Assembly: GCA_028281105.1 (NCBI GenBank)
Contig: JANQKQ010000021.1
Coordinates: 1 to 63,736 of the forward strand
DNA length: 63,736 nt
Source: Rhizobiaceae bacterium
GTDB lineage: Bacteria; Pseudomonadota; Alphaproteobacteria; Rhizobiales; Rhizobiaceae
Direction: 5' to 3'
Under the pieces are notes generated by a model. It was not told where the DNA came from. It did not search any database and was given only the letters and a program-made list of their open reading frames with translations. Every line of letters starts with the position of its first letter. Positions within the stretch are counted from its first letter, which is position 1. The translations under genes and the position numbers were made by a program. Shown in pieces: positions 37,465-46,297 of this stretch.

Positions 37465-38556
37465 CTACTGCACGAAGTGCTTTGACAGTTTGAGGCCCTG
37501 AGACTGGTAGTTCGATTTCAGATCGGCGCCATACAACCGGTCCGGCCGGTCGAGCAGGTGTTCGTAGACGAGCCGGCCGACCAACTGGCCGTGCTCCAGG
37601 ATGAACGGCACTTCGTGGCTGCGCACCTCCAGCACCGCGCGTGAACCCGCGCCGCCTGCGCCCACATGGCCGAAGCCGGGATCGAAGAAGCCGGCATAGT
37701 GCACCCGGAACTCGCCGACCAGCGGATCGAACGGCACCATCTCGGCGGCGAACAGCGGCGGCACATGCACCGCCTCGCGCGAGGCCAGGATGTAGAACTC
37801 GTTGGGATCGAGCACGATGTCGCCGGCGCCGCGGTCGTGGATCGGCTCCCAGAAGTCCAGCAACGCATGGGCGCCCGCCCGGTCCACGTCGATGACGCCG
37901 GTATGCCGCTTGCCCCTGTAGCCGACCAGCCGGTCCTTTTCGCCCGACAGATCGATCGACAATCCGATGCCGTTGCTGCGGATGTCGGGCTGGCGGGTGG
38001 CCACCAGCGTCTGTTCCTCGTGCAGCTTGGTGAGTTCCTTGTCGCTCAACGTGGTGTCGCCCCTGCGAAACCGGATCTGCGACAGCCGCGAGCCGGTCCG
38101 CACGATCACAGGAAATGTGCTGGGGCTTACCTCGACGAACAGCGGCCCGTGATAGCCCGCCGGTATCTGGTCGAACGCCCTGGAATCGTCGGCGATCAGC
38201 CGGGTGAAGATATCAAGCCGGCCGGTGGAGCTCTTCGGATTGGCGGAAGCCTCCACTGCCGCCGGCAGCTGCAACGCCTCCAGCAACGGCACGATGTAAA
38301 CGCAACCGGTCTCCAGAACCGCACCCTGGGACAGGTCGAACTCATGCAGCTTGAACCGGTCAAGCTTGTCCGCCACCTTGTGCCCGCTCCCGGGCAGGAA
38401 GGATGCGCGCACCCGGTAGGCCACTTCGCCCAACCGCAGATCGAGGCTCGCCGGCTGGATCTGGTCGGCGTCGAGATCGCGGTGCGCGCGGATCGCGCCT
38501 TCGTCGAACAAGGCGGCGATGGCGCGGTCGGGCAGGATTCCGGTTCGTCGGGACAT
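37465..38556 (-). CDS. dcd: 2'-deoxycytidine 5'-triphosphate deaminase (double-length Dcd)
   Basis: 363 residues containing two tandem copies of the dUTPase/Dcd fold. The N-terminal half shows NPKSSTGRLDIFTRL and HGPLFVEVSP, and the C-terminal half shows GFFDPGFG and AVLEVRSHEVPF. In each half a Glu is positioned like the catalytic Glu of E. coli Dcd. Standard Dcd has about 190 residues per chain and works as a trimer; this alphaproteobacterial form is a fused pair. It makes dUTP from dCTP for dTMP synthesis. Start 38556 gives MSRRTGILPDR; no strong ribosome site is visible. Confidence 0.9.
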   Translation of the reverse strand: MSRRTGILPDRAIAALFDEGAIRAHRDLDADQIQPASLDLRLGEVAYRVRASFLPGSGHKVADKLDRFKLHEFDLSQGAVLETGCVYIVPLLEALQLPAAVEASANPKSSTGRLDIFTRLIADDSRAFDQIPAGYHGPLFVEVSPSTFPVIVRTGSRLSQIRFRRGDTTLSDKELTKLHEEQTLVATRQPDIRSNGIGLSIDLSGEKDRLVGYRGKRHTGVIDVDRAGAHALLDFWEPIHDRGAGDIVLDPNEFYILASREAVHVPPLFAAEMVPFDPLVGEFRVHYAGFFDPGFGHVGAGGAGSRAVLEVRSHEVPFILEHGQLVGRLVYEHLLDRPDRLYGADLKSNYQSQGLKLSKHFVQ

Positions 38557-38607
38557 GGGGTTTGTCGAGCTGAAGGCGGGCTGCAACCTGTTTAGAACAT
38601 GACGGCG

Positions 38608-38636
38608 TTGACGCAATGGGGTTAACGGAGTAAGTC
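38608..38636 (+). promoter_or_regulatory. Putative sigma-70 promoter for metZ
   Basis: TTGACG (38608-38613) and TAAGTC (38631-38636) are separated by 17 bases. Transcription would start near 38643, just before the SAM-II aptamer. The -10 match is moderate. Confidence 0.45.
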
Positions 38637-38647
38637 ACTGGATTAAT

Positions 38648-38706
38648 GGTGGTGATTTGGCCGGCCGGCTTGCAGCCACCTAAAACAAGTCGCTAAAATG
38701 GCCGAT
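38648..38706 (+). ncRNA. SAM-II riboswitch aptamer upstream of metZ
   Basis: The segment carries the conserved SAM-II strings GTGATTTGG, CTTGCAGCCACC and GTCGCTAAAATGGCC. GGTGG (38649-38653) can pair with CCACC (38676-38680), and the loop GGCC (38659-38662) can pair with the 3' TGGCC (38699-38703), giving the H-type pseudoknot of this class. SAM-II elements lie before methionine genes such as metA and metZ almost only in alphaproteobacteria and Bacteroidetes, which fits. A terminator-like hairpin follows at 38724-38754. Confidence 0.9.
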
Positions 38707-38710
38707 GTCT

Positions 38711-38760
38711 GGCAACAGGCTTCAACCGGTGGCGACTTTCGCGGCCGGTTTTTTGTTGCC
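38711..38760 (+). terminator. Terminator-like expression platform between the SAM-II aptamer and metZ
   Basis: AACCGG (38724-38729) pairs with CCGGTT (38745-38750), extended inward by a GGCG/CGCG-type stem with one mismatch, and is followed by TTTT. An outer stem GGCAACA (38711-38717) with TGTTGCC (38754-38760) encloses it and abuts the metZ ribosome site (GGAGTGGG). Transcription attenuation or occlusion of the ribosome site are both possible. Confidence 0.6.
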
Positions 38761-38772
38761 GGAGTGGGAACG

Positions 38773-39972
38773 ATGACCAAACAGACAATGCGGGATCGGT
38801 GGCGGCCGGCCACCAAGATGGTGCATGGCGGCGGCGAGCGATCGCAGTTCGGCGAGACCTCGGAAGCGCTCTACCTGACCCAGGGTTTCGTCTACGCCGA
38901 CGCCCAGGCCGCCGAGGCGCGCTTCAAGGGCGAGGAAGACGGTTACATCTACTCGCGCTACGCGAACCCCACCGTCTCGGTATTCGAGAACCGCATGTGC
39001 CTGCTGGAGGGCGCGCAGGACGCGCGCGCCACCGCTTCGGGCATGGCGGCGGTCACCGCCGCGATCGGCTGCCAGGTCGCCGCCGGCGATCATATCGTCG
39101 CCGCCAAGGCGCTGTTCGGCTCGTGCCGCTGGGTGATCGAGACCCTTATGCCGCGCTACGGCGTCGAGTGCACCCTGGTCGACGGCACCCATCTGGCCGC
39201 CTGGCGCGCGGCGATGCGGCCCAACACCAAGGTGGCCTTCCTGGAAAGTCCCACCAATCCGATGCTCGACGTCATCGACATCGCCGCCGTCGCCGAGATC
39301 GCCCACGAAAACGGCGCGCGGCTGATCGTCGACAACGTGTTCGCCACGCCGGTCTACCAAAAGCCCCTGGAGCTTGGCGCCGACATTGTCGTCTATTCGG
39401 CCACCAAGCATATCGACGGGCAGGGCCGGTGCCTGGGCGGCATCGTGCTCTCGCACAAGGACTGGATCGACGAGCATCTGCACGACTATTACCGCCACAC
39501 CGGCCCGTCCATGAGCCCGTTCAACGCCTGGGTGCTGCTCAAGGGCCTGGAGACGCTGGAACTGCGCGTCGCCCGCCAGTCGCAGAGCGCGGCCCGCGTG
39601 GCGCAGTTCCTTTCCGACCAGAAAACCGTCTCACGGGTCGTCTATCCCGGCCGCGACGACCATCCGCAGGCGGAGCTGGCCAAACGGCAGATGGCGAACG
39701 GCTCGACGTTGGTCGCGTTCGAACTGGCGGGTGGCAAGCAGGCCGCGTTCGACTTTGTAAACGCTTTGGAAACCATCCACATCTCCAACAATCTGGGCGA
39801 CGCCAAGAGCCTGGTGACCCACCCGGCCACCACCACGCACAAGAACCTGACGCCGGAAGACCGCGTCGAACTGGGCATCTCCGACGGCGCGGTGCGCATG
39901 TCCATCGGCCTGGAGCACATCGACGATCTGATCGAAGACATCGACCAGGCGCTCGCGGCGGCCGGGCGCTGA
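38773..39972 (+). CDS. metZ: O-succinylhomoserine sulfhydrylase
   Basis: 399-residue PLP enzyme of the Cys/Met metabolism family, joining sulfide to O-succinylhomoserine to form homocysteine in methionine synthesis. The Schiff-base Lys212 is in YSATKHIDGQGR; the PLP phosphate contacts appear in ATASGMAAV and in YSRYANPTVSVFE. Start 38773 (GGAGTGGGA upstream) gives MTKQTMRDRWRPATKMVHGG. The upstream frame to 38698 runs through the riboswitch and is not coding. Expression is expected to fall when SAM is abundant. Confidence 0.95.
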   Translation: MTKQTMRDRWRPATKMVHGGGERSQFGETSEALYLTQGFVYADAQAAEARFKGEEDGYIYSRYANPTVSVFENRMCLLEGAQDARATASGMAAVTAAIGCQVAAGDHIVAAKALFGSCRWVIETLMPRYGVECTLVDGTHLAAWRAAMRPNTKVAFLESPTNPMLDVIDIAAVAEIAHENGARLIVDNVFATPVYQKPLELGADIVVYSATKHIDGQGRCLGGIVLSHKDWIDEHLHDYYRHTGPSMSPFNAWVLLKGLETLELRVARQSQSAARVAQFLSDQKTVSRVVYPGRDDHPQAELAKRQMANGSTLVAFELAGGKQAAFDFVNALETIHISNNLGDAKSLVTHPATTTHKNLTPEDRVELGISDGAVRMSIGLEHIDDLIEDIDQALAAAGR

Positions 39973-40581
39973 TCAGTCGCGAAACGCCGCCCGCGCTTCA
40001 ATGATGCGGGAGATCGTGGTGTACAAGCACACTGCGGCGAATACCCACGCGATCGGCGCGAACCAGGCCGGAAACAGGCAGAAGAGCGCGAACACCGCGA
40101 TCGTTTCGGTGGCTTCCGCAAGCCCCGTGGTGAAGTAGATCGACTTGGTGCCGCGCTGCTCGGTCTTCAGCCCGCGTTTTTCCGCCAAAGTCGAAAAGGC
40201 CAGAAAACTGGCGCCGTTGACATAGAACGAAGCAATCAGCGCGGCTCCTGCGAGCCCGTTGGCGGCGGGATCGGCGATGACGAAGCCGAGCGGAATGACG
40301 CCGTAGAAGGCGAAATCCAGTACGATATCCAGATACCCGCCGAAGTCCGTGCGGCCGTTGACCTTGGCGACCGCCCCGTCGAGCCCGTCGGCCAGCCGGC
40401 TTAGCAGGATCAGCACCAGGCCGGCGATGGTCCAATGCACCGCGATCAACCCGGCCGCCGCGACGCCGAGCAGCAAGCCGAAGATGGTCACCGCATTCGC
40501 CGACACCCCGGTACGCGCCAAGGCGCGACCGACGGCGTCGAGCGCGGGGTTCAGGAGATTTCTGGCGGCGCCATCGAGCAT
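39973..40581 (-). CDS. CDP-alcohol phosphatidyltransferase family protein
   Basis: 202-residue membrane enzyme with six hydrophobic helices. The family signature D-G-x2-A-R-x8-G-x3-D-x3-D is present as ADGLDGAVAKVNGRTDFGGYLDIVLD, with Lys in place of Arg. Such enzymes move a phospho-alcohol group between CDP-activated lipid and acceptor (phosphatidylglycerophosphate, phosphatidylserine or similar), so the product cannot be named. It converges on metZ with no gap; the two genes abut at 39972/39973. Confidence 0.9.
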   Translation of the reverse strand: MLDGAARNLLNPALDAVGRALARTGVSANAVTIFGLLLGVAAAGLIAVHWTIAGLVLILLSRLADGLDGAVAKVNGRTDFGGYLDIVLDFAFYGVIPLGFVIADPAANGLAGAALIASFYVNGASFLAFSTLAEKRGLKTEQRGTKSIYFTTGLAEATETIAVFALFCLFPAWFAPIAWVFAAVCLYTTISRIIEARAAFRD

Positions 40582-40710
40582 ATGGGCGATCCTCGTTCAG
40601 GGAGGCTATAGCGGGCCGGCCCGTCCATTTCCAGATACCGCCGGCGGCGTTCGATTTCACGGTCTAATGTGGTAGAAACTGCCGGCGATCCGACAACCGC
40701 CAAGCCGGCC

Positions 40711-41103
40711 ATGTATCACGCGACCACCCATTCCATCACCGTCTCCGTCATGCCGGTCTATATCGACGAGCGCAGCGATCCGGACGAGAACCGGTTCTTC
40801 TGGGCCTATCGCGTGCTGATCGAGAACGGCTCCGACAAAACCGTGCAACTCACTCATCGTTACTGGTCGATCACCGACGCCAACGGGCATGTGGAAGAGG
40901 TGCGTGGGCCGGGTGTGGTCGGCGAGCAGCCGATCCTGCAGCCGGGCGACCGGCACGAATATACTTCCGGCTGCCCGCTCACCACCCCTTCGGGGATCAT
41001 GGTCGGCCACTACACCATGCGCGACGAAGCCGGCAGCGAGTTCGAGGTGGACATCCCGGCCTTCTCCCTCGACCTGCCGGGCATCGAGCCCACGTTCAAC
41101 TGA
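40711..41103 (+). CDS. apaG: ApaG domain protein
   Basis: 130 residues with the ApaG fibronectin-III-like beta fold: [60 protein letters not shown], then [23 protein letters not shown]. It is linked to cobalt/magnesium sensitivity and polyphosphate-type ligands in a few species, but its exact role is open. ATG 40711 gives the usual length; a GTG at 40669 is in frame. The trkH gene follows after 25 bases on the same strand. Confidence 0.93.
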   Translation: MYHATTHSITVSVMPVYIDERSDPDENRFFWAYRVLIENGSDKTVQLTHRYWSITDANGHVEEVRGPGVVGEQPILQPGDRHEYTSGCPLTTPSGIMVGHYTMRDEAGSEFEVDIPAFSLDLPGIEPTFN

Positions 41104-41128
41104 CCGTCAGGCGAGAGGTTAGGTCCAG

Positions 41129-42574
41129 ATGGATGTGCGCCCAATCCTGCTCGTGGTCGGCCTGCTGTTGGCCACGTTAGGCTGTGCGATGATCCTGCCG
41201 GCGATCGTCGATCTGGTGGCCGGCAACGACGACTGGCAGGTGTTCGCGCTCGCCGGCGTCATCTCCGTGCTGTTCGGCGTCGGCTTTTATGGCGGCGCGC
41301 GCGGTACCGCGCGCGATCTGAGCACAAGGCAGGCGTTCGTGATGACGGTGTCGGCATGGGTGGCGCTCGGCGTGTTCGGCGCGCTGCCCTACCTGTGGTC
41401 GGGCGTTGTGCCGTCGTTCACCGACGCGCTGTTTGAATCGATCTCCGGACTCACCACCACCGGCGCCACCGTGATCACCGGCCTGGAAGTAGCGCCGCCC
41501 GGCATCCTGCTGTGGCGCGGCATCCAGCAGTGGCTCGGCGGGCTGGGCATCATCGTCATGGCGGTCGCGGTGCTGCCCATGCTGCAGATCGGCGGCATGC
41601 AGCTGTTCAAGATCGAGGCTTTCGAGACTGCCGAGAAGATCATGCCGCGGGCAACCCAATTGTCCGGCTCGCTCACCTTGGTGTTCGTGGCCGTCACCGT
41701 CGCTTGCGTGATCGCTTACCTGCTGGCCGGCATGGAGCTCGACGATGCGGTGATCCACGCCATGACGACCGTCGCCACCGGCGGCTTCTCCACAAAAGAC
41801 GCGTCGATCGGCCATTTCCGATCCACCCCGATCGAGCTGGTGGCCGTGGCGTTCATGATCTTGGGTTCGATCCCGTTCCTGCTCTATGTCCAGGCGGTGC
41901 GCGGCAAGACACTCGCCCTGTGGCGCGACAGCCAGGTGCGCGTCTTCATCGCGCTGCTGGCAATCCTCGTGCTGATCGCCTGGCAGATCGAGCCGATCGA
42001 AGAGGGCGCCACCCGCGCCAGCGGCTTTATGGCCGCCCTGTTCAACGTCACCTCGGTGATGACCGGCACCGGCTACGCCACGGCCAACTACAGCGCCTGG
42101 GGGCCGGCCGCCAACGTGTTCTTTTTCATGATCATGTTCATCGGCGGCTGCGCCGGGTCCACATCCTGCGGCATCAAAATCTTCCGCTTCCAGGTGTTGT
42201 TCGAGACCATCCGCCAGCATGTGCGCCGCATCTTCTATCCCAACGGCATCTTCGTCATGCGGTTCAACGGCCGGGTGTTGCCTGACAATGTCTCGGCCGC
42301 CGTGATGAGCTTCTTCTTCCTCTACGCCATGGTGTTCGCGGCGGTCGCGATCGCGCTCAACCTGGTCGGGCTCGACGTGATCACGGCGATGTCGGCGGCC
42401 GGCTCGGCGATCTCCAACGTTGGCCCGGGTCTCGGGCCCGAGATCGGCCCTGCAGAGACCTATCAAGGGCTCTCGGACGCCGCCAAGTGGATCCTGATCT
42501 TCGCCATGCTGATCGGCCGCCTGGAGCTTCTGACGGTACTGGTCCTGTTCGTGCCTCGCTTCTGGCGGGCGTAG
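41129..42574 (+). CDS. trkH: Trk-type potassium uptake permease TrkH
   Basis: 481-residue membrane protein of the TrkH/KtrB K+ channel-like family, built from four M1-P-M2 repeats. Selectivity-filter segments are visible in SGLTTTGATVITG, TTVATGGFSTKD, VMTGTGYATANY and SAAGSAISNVGPGLG. The gating loop GGCAGSTSCGIKIFRF is present. K+ uptake would need the cytosolic TrkA regulator, which is not in this window. It ends 17 bases before a composite palindromic repeat. Confidence 0.95.
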   Translation: MDVRPILLVVGLLLATLGCAMILPAIVDLVAGNDDWQVFALAGVISVLFGVGFYGGARGTARDLSTRQAFVMTVSAWVALGVFGALPYLWSGVVPSFTDALFESISGLTTTGATVITGLEVAPPGILLWRGIQQWLGGLGIIVMAVAVLPMLQIGGMQLFKIEAFETAEKIMPRATQLSGSLTLVFVAVTVACVIAYLLAGMELDDAVIHAMTTVATGGFSTKDASIGHFRSTPIELVAVAFMILGSIPFLLYVQAVRGKTLALWRDSQVRVFIALLAILVLIAWQIEPIEEGATRASGFMAALFNVTSVMTGTGYATANYSAWGPAANVFFFMIMFIGGCAGSTSCGIKIFRFQVLFETIRQHVRRIFYPNGIFVMRFNGRVLPDNVSAAVMSFFFLYAMVFAAVAIALNLVGLDVITAMSAAGSAISNVGPGLGPEIGPAETYQGLSDAAKWILIFAMLIGRLELLTVLVLFVPRFWRA

Positions 42575-42591
42575 GGTGGGTTGGTCTTTCC

Positions 42592-42827
42592 ACCCCCACC
42601 TCTAACCCCTTCCCACAAGGGGGAGGGGGACTTGAACGGTGCCACCTCTCCACGTCGTCATCCTTGGGCTTGTCCCAAGGATCTAACCCCCTATCCACCG
42701 CTGCGGACTATCGCTGACCGCATTAGATCCTCGCCACAAGGGCGAGGATGACGCAGGTGGATTTGGGCAGATGGGTTGCCATACTTTCCTTCCCTCCCTC
42801 TTGTGGCGAGGGAATGAAGGTGGGGGT
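42592..42827. repeat. Composite intergenic palindromic element, copy 3 (inverted relative to copy 1)
   Basis: Outer arm ACCCCCACC..CCCACAAGGGGGAGGGGG, a 98-nt A unit at 42656-42753 (CGTCATCCTTGGG to CGAGGATGACG), then an outer arm ending GGTGGGGGT. The internal linker (TAACCCCCTATCCACCGCTG...ACCGCATTA) is the reverse complement, with a few changes, of that in the 9039-9272 copy. It lies between the convergent trkH and RND permease genes. Confidence 0.85.
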
Positions 42828-42868
42828 GAGACAAGCGTGCAACCGGAAAGCTGCAAGCATCCAGCCGC

Positions 42869-45800
42869 CTACTCCGCCGGCCCCTCGACCGGGCGCCGGG
42901 AGGGCGAACCGAACGTCCAGCGCATTGCCGCGCCGATATCGGCACCGATGCCGACCAGCGCGGGAACCAGGAACAGGACTAGCAACGTAGCCAGCGCCAG
43001 CCCGAACACGATGGTGATCGCCATCGGCAGCAGGAACTGCGCCTGCAGGCTGTCCTCGAACATCAGCGGGATGAGCCCGCCGATGGTGGTCAGCGACGTC
43101 AGCAGCACGGCGCGCAGCCTATCGCGCGCGGCGCCGGCCACCGCTTCGGCAAGGCCCTCGCCGCTCTCAAGCCGCTCGTCCAGCCGGGACACCAGGATGA
43201 TGGAATCGTTGACCAGGATGCCCGCCAGCCCCAGCAGCCCGATCATCGACAGGATGGTGAGGTTGTAGTCGAGCAGCCAGTGGCCGAACACCGCGCCCAC
43301 CAGCCCGAACGGGATTATCGCCATGATCGCCAGGGGCCGCCAGTAGTTGGAGAACACCCAGGCCAGGATAATGTAGATGACCGACAGGGCAATGATGATG
43401 CCGAACTGCAGGTCGGCGAATGCCTCCCGGCGTTCCTCCGCCCGCCCGCCGAACTCGTAATTCAGCCCGTAGCGCGACGCCACGTCAGCCAGCGGCCCGT
43501 CGTTGAGCAGCGCGATCGCGTCTTCAGTGGTGGTGACGTCGGTGTCGAGATCGGCGGTGATCGAAACGATCGTCTTGCCGTCGAGCCGCTGGATGGCCGA
43601 AAAGCCCTGGCGTTCGGTCAGGCTGACCACATCGGTGAGCGGAACGAACTCGCCGGCCGGGGTCTTGAGCTCGAAATTGTGCAGCGCCGCCGTGCCCGTG
43701 TCCGACGCGATGCGGGTGATCCGCACGGTGATCTCATCGTCGCCGCGCGCGAACCGGCGCGGTATCGCGCCCTCGAATGCATCGCGCACCTGGCGTCCCA
43801 CATCCTCGATGGTGAAGCCGAGCGCCGCGCCGCGCGGGCGCAGTTCCATCACCAGTTCAGGCTTGCCGTAGGGCAGATCGTCGGCCACGCCGCTGGCGCC
43901 GGGAACGGCGGCCACCAGGTCGATGATCTCGCCCGCGGCGCGTTTAAGTACCGCAACCTCGGGGCCGCTCACCTCCAGATCGATGTCGCGGCCGGGCGGC
44001 CCGCCGCGAACCTCGAACACCGAGACCCGTCGTGCGCCGGCGAGCTTGGGCAGGTTCCGGCGCCAGGCGCTGACGATGTCGGGCGTGCGCACGGTGCGCG
44101 CTTCCGATGAGGTCAGCTGCACTCGCATCTCGGCCAGGTTGTCGCCGACATTGCGCCCGGCCGAGCCCAGGGTGACGAACACGGCCGCGATCAGCTCCTC
44201 GCCGTCCTCGCCCATGCCGTCGACCGATTGATAAAGCGACTGCTCCACTCGATCGATGATGGTCAGCGCCCGGTCTTCGGTGATGCCGGCATTGAAGACG
44301 AGCCGGGCGCGGATGTTCTCCGCTTCCGGCGAGGGGAAGAACACGAACTTCATGTGCCCGCCCCAGATGAACAGGCCGAGCACCACGACCATGAAGCAGG
44401 CGATAGCCACCGAAACGGTGACGTATCGCCACGCGAACGACAGTTCGACCAGTTTCGAGAACGGGCCATCGCGAAAGCGGCCGAACGCCCGGTCGAAACC
44501 GCGGCGGAACGCGCCTTCCGACTCCAGTGCATTGGCGGTTTCCACTTCCTTGCCGAACAGCCGCCGGCGTATGAATCCGATGGCGAAGATCAACGCCTCG
44601 ACTGCCGCGCCGACCGCCAGTGCGCCGATCGCCAACGCCACGACAAATACCGCCGGATCCAGCGCTTCCTTGGCCTGGTTGATCCGGGCCAGGAAGTCTC
44701 CGGCCAGCGCGTCGGCGGGACCGACCGAGGACCGGCTCGCCACCGCCAGAACCGCGACCCCGGCGATCAGCGCGAAAAACAAATGTCGCCAATACGACCA
44801 GCGGCGTCTGGGCTTGGGATGCAGCGTGTGCGCCAGGTGGCCGGGCAGGATCAGGAAACATTCGACCAGGCTGGCGACGATCACCGCGATCACCACCATC
44901 GGCATCACGCCCATGATCTGGCCGATCACGTCGCCGATCAGGAACATCGGCGCGAACGCGGCCACGGTGGTGATCATCGCCGCCATCACCGGCGTCACCA
45001 TGCGCCCGGCGCCGTTCTCGGCGGCCTCGTAAGGCCCGTCGCCCTCGCTGAAGCGCGTCGCCGTGTGTTCGCCGACGACGATGGCGTCGTCGACGATGAT
45101 GCCCAACATCATGATCATGGCGAACAAGGACATCATGTTGATCGACTGGCCCATGACATACATGACGCCGATGGTGGCGGACAAAGCGACCGGCACCCCG
45201 ATGGCCACCCAGAACGCCACGCGCGCGTTGAGGAAGATGAACAGGGTTCCCACCACCAGGATCAGCCCACCCAACCCGTTGCGCACCAGCAGCATGATGC
45301 GCTCGACCAGCAAATCGGCGCGCACCTCGTATTTCTTGATCTCGATACCGGCGGGCAGCAGGCCGTCTATGTCTGCGAGGTAGTCATCCAGGATTTTCGC
45401 GGTGGCCAGCGTGTCGGCGGTCGGCGCGCGCTGTACCGTGATCTGGATGGCGCGCTTGCCGGCGGAGAAGCCCTGGGTCTGGCCATCCTCGTAGCCGCTT
45501 TCGATGCTGGCGATATCCTCCAGCAGCACCTTCTCGCCGGTGTCGAAGGATTTGACCTCAACCTTGCCCAGTGCCGATGGCGAATCGATGTCGGCGAGCG
45601 TGCGCAGCTGTTGCTCCAACTCACCCTTCATCTGGCCTGAAGGCAGGTCGCGGCTGTTGCCGGCCACCATGCGCGAGACGTCCGAAATCGCAAGGCCGAG
45701 CCGGCGCAACTCACGCTCGGGCACGTCGACCTGCAATTCCTCATCGCGCAGACCGACGAACGACACCTTGTCGATGCCGCGCGCGATCAGATCGTCGCGA

Positions 45801-46297
45801 ATGGCCTTGGCGTATATGCGCAGCGCCGCCTCCGGCACGTCGCCGGTCAGCGCCAGCCGGGCCACCCGGTCGAAGAATTGGAACCGGGAGACTTTGGGCG
45901 CTTCGGAATCCTCCGGCAGGTTGGTAATGACCTTGACGGCCGAATCCACGTCCGAGACCGCCTTTTGCATATCGGCCTCGGGCGTGAACTCCAGCGAGAT
46001 GGTTCCCGAGCCCTCGCGGGCATAGGACCGCATGCGGTCGACCGAATCGATGAACCGGACCTCCGGCTCGATGATCTGCAGGATATTGGCCTCCACGTCC
46101 TCGGCGCTGGCGCCAGGCCAGGACACGGTGATCGATACCGATTTGGTCTCCAGGGTAGGGAAGAACTGGGTGTTGATGCGGCCCAGCGAGAACACGCCGA
46201 AGATCACCATCAGCACCATGATCAGGTTGGCGGCGTTGGGATGGCGCGCAAACAGGCTGACGACGCCGCGCGAGCCGGGGATGGCACGCTCGATCAT
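42869..46297 (-). CDS. RND-family efflux permease (HAE/AcrB-like), with hydrophobic insertion
   Basis: 1142 residues (typical: about 1030-1050). An N-terminal helix, large periplasmic loop, helices 2-6 with the proton-relay Asp pair in MLGIIVDDAIVVGEH (403-404), a second periplasmic loop and C-terminal helices (WVFSNYWRPLAIMAIIPFGLVGAVFG, LAGILVNDSIILVSRLDE) give the RND plan. Between helix 6 and helix 7 there is an insertion of about 100 residues with two more hydrophobic segments (about 505-521 and 549-577). It overlaps the adaptor gene by 4 bases. Exported substrate unknown. Confidence 0.93.
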   Translation of the reverse strand: MIERAIPGSRGVVSLFARHPNAANLIMVLMVIFGVFSLGRINTQFFPTLETKSVSITVSWPGASAEDVEANILQIIEPEVRFIDSVDRMRSYAREGSGTISLEFTPEADMQKAVSDVDSAVKVITNLPEDSEAPKVSRFQFFDRVARLALTGDVPEAALRIYAKAIRDDLIARGIDKVSFVGLRDEELQVDVPERELRRLGLAISDVSRMVAGNSRDLPSGQMKGELEQQLRTLADIDSPSALGKVEVKSFDTGEKVLLEDIASIESGYEDGQTQGFSAGKRAIQITVQRAPTADTLATAKILDDYLADIDGLLPAGIEIKKYEVRADLLVERIMLLVRNGLGGLILVVGTLFIFLNARVAFWVAIGVPVALSATIGVMYVMGQSINMMSLFAMIMMLGIIVDDAIVVGEHTATRFSEGDGPYEAAENGAGRMVTPVMAAMITTVAAFAPMFLIGDVIGQIMGVMPMVVIAVIVASLVECFLILPGHLAHTLHPKPRRRWSYWRHLFFALIAGVAVLAVASRSSVGPADALAGDFLARINQAKEALDPAVFVVALAIGALAVGAAVEALIFAIGFIRRRLFGKEVETANALESEGAFRRGFDRAFGRFRDGPFSKLVELSFAWRYVTVSVAIACFMVVVLGLFIWGGHMKFVFFPSPEAENIRARLVFNAGITEDRALTIIDRVEQSLYQSVDGMGEDGEELIAAVFVTLGSAGRNVGDNLAEMRVQLTSSEARTVRTPDIVSAWRRNLPKLAGARRVSVFEVRGGPPGRDIDLEVSGPEVAVLKRAAGEIIDLVAAVPGASGVADDLPYGKPELVMELRPRGAALGFTIEDVGRQVRDAFEGAIPRRFARGDDEITVRITRIASDTGTAALHNFELKTPAGEFVPLTDVVSLTERQGFSAIQRLDGKTIVSITADLDTDVTTTEDAIALLNDGPLADVASRYGLNYEFGGRAEERREAFADLQFGIIIALSVIYIILAWVFSNYWRPLAIMAIIPFGLVGAVFGHWLLDYNLTILSMIGLLGLAGILVNDSIILVSRLDERLESGEGLAEAVAGAARDRLRAVLLTSLTTIGGLIPLMFEDSLQAQFLLPMAITIVFGLALATLLVLFLVPALVGIGADIGAAMRWTFGSPSRRPVEGPAE

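Noticed and set aside
44228-45640. 470-residue plus-strand frame opposite the RND permease
   Set aside because: Asp/His/Arg-rich shadow; the permease on the minus strand has complete RND signatures.
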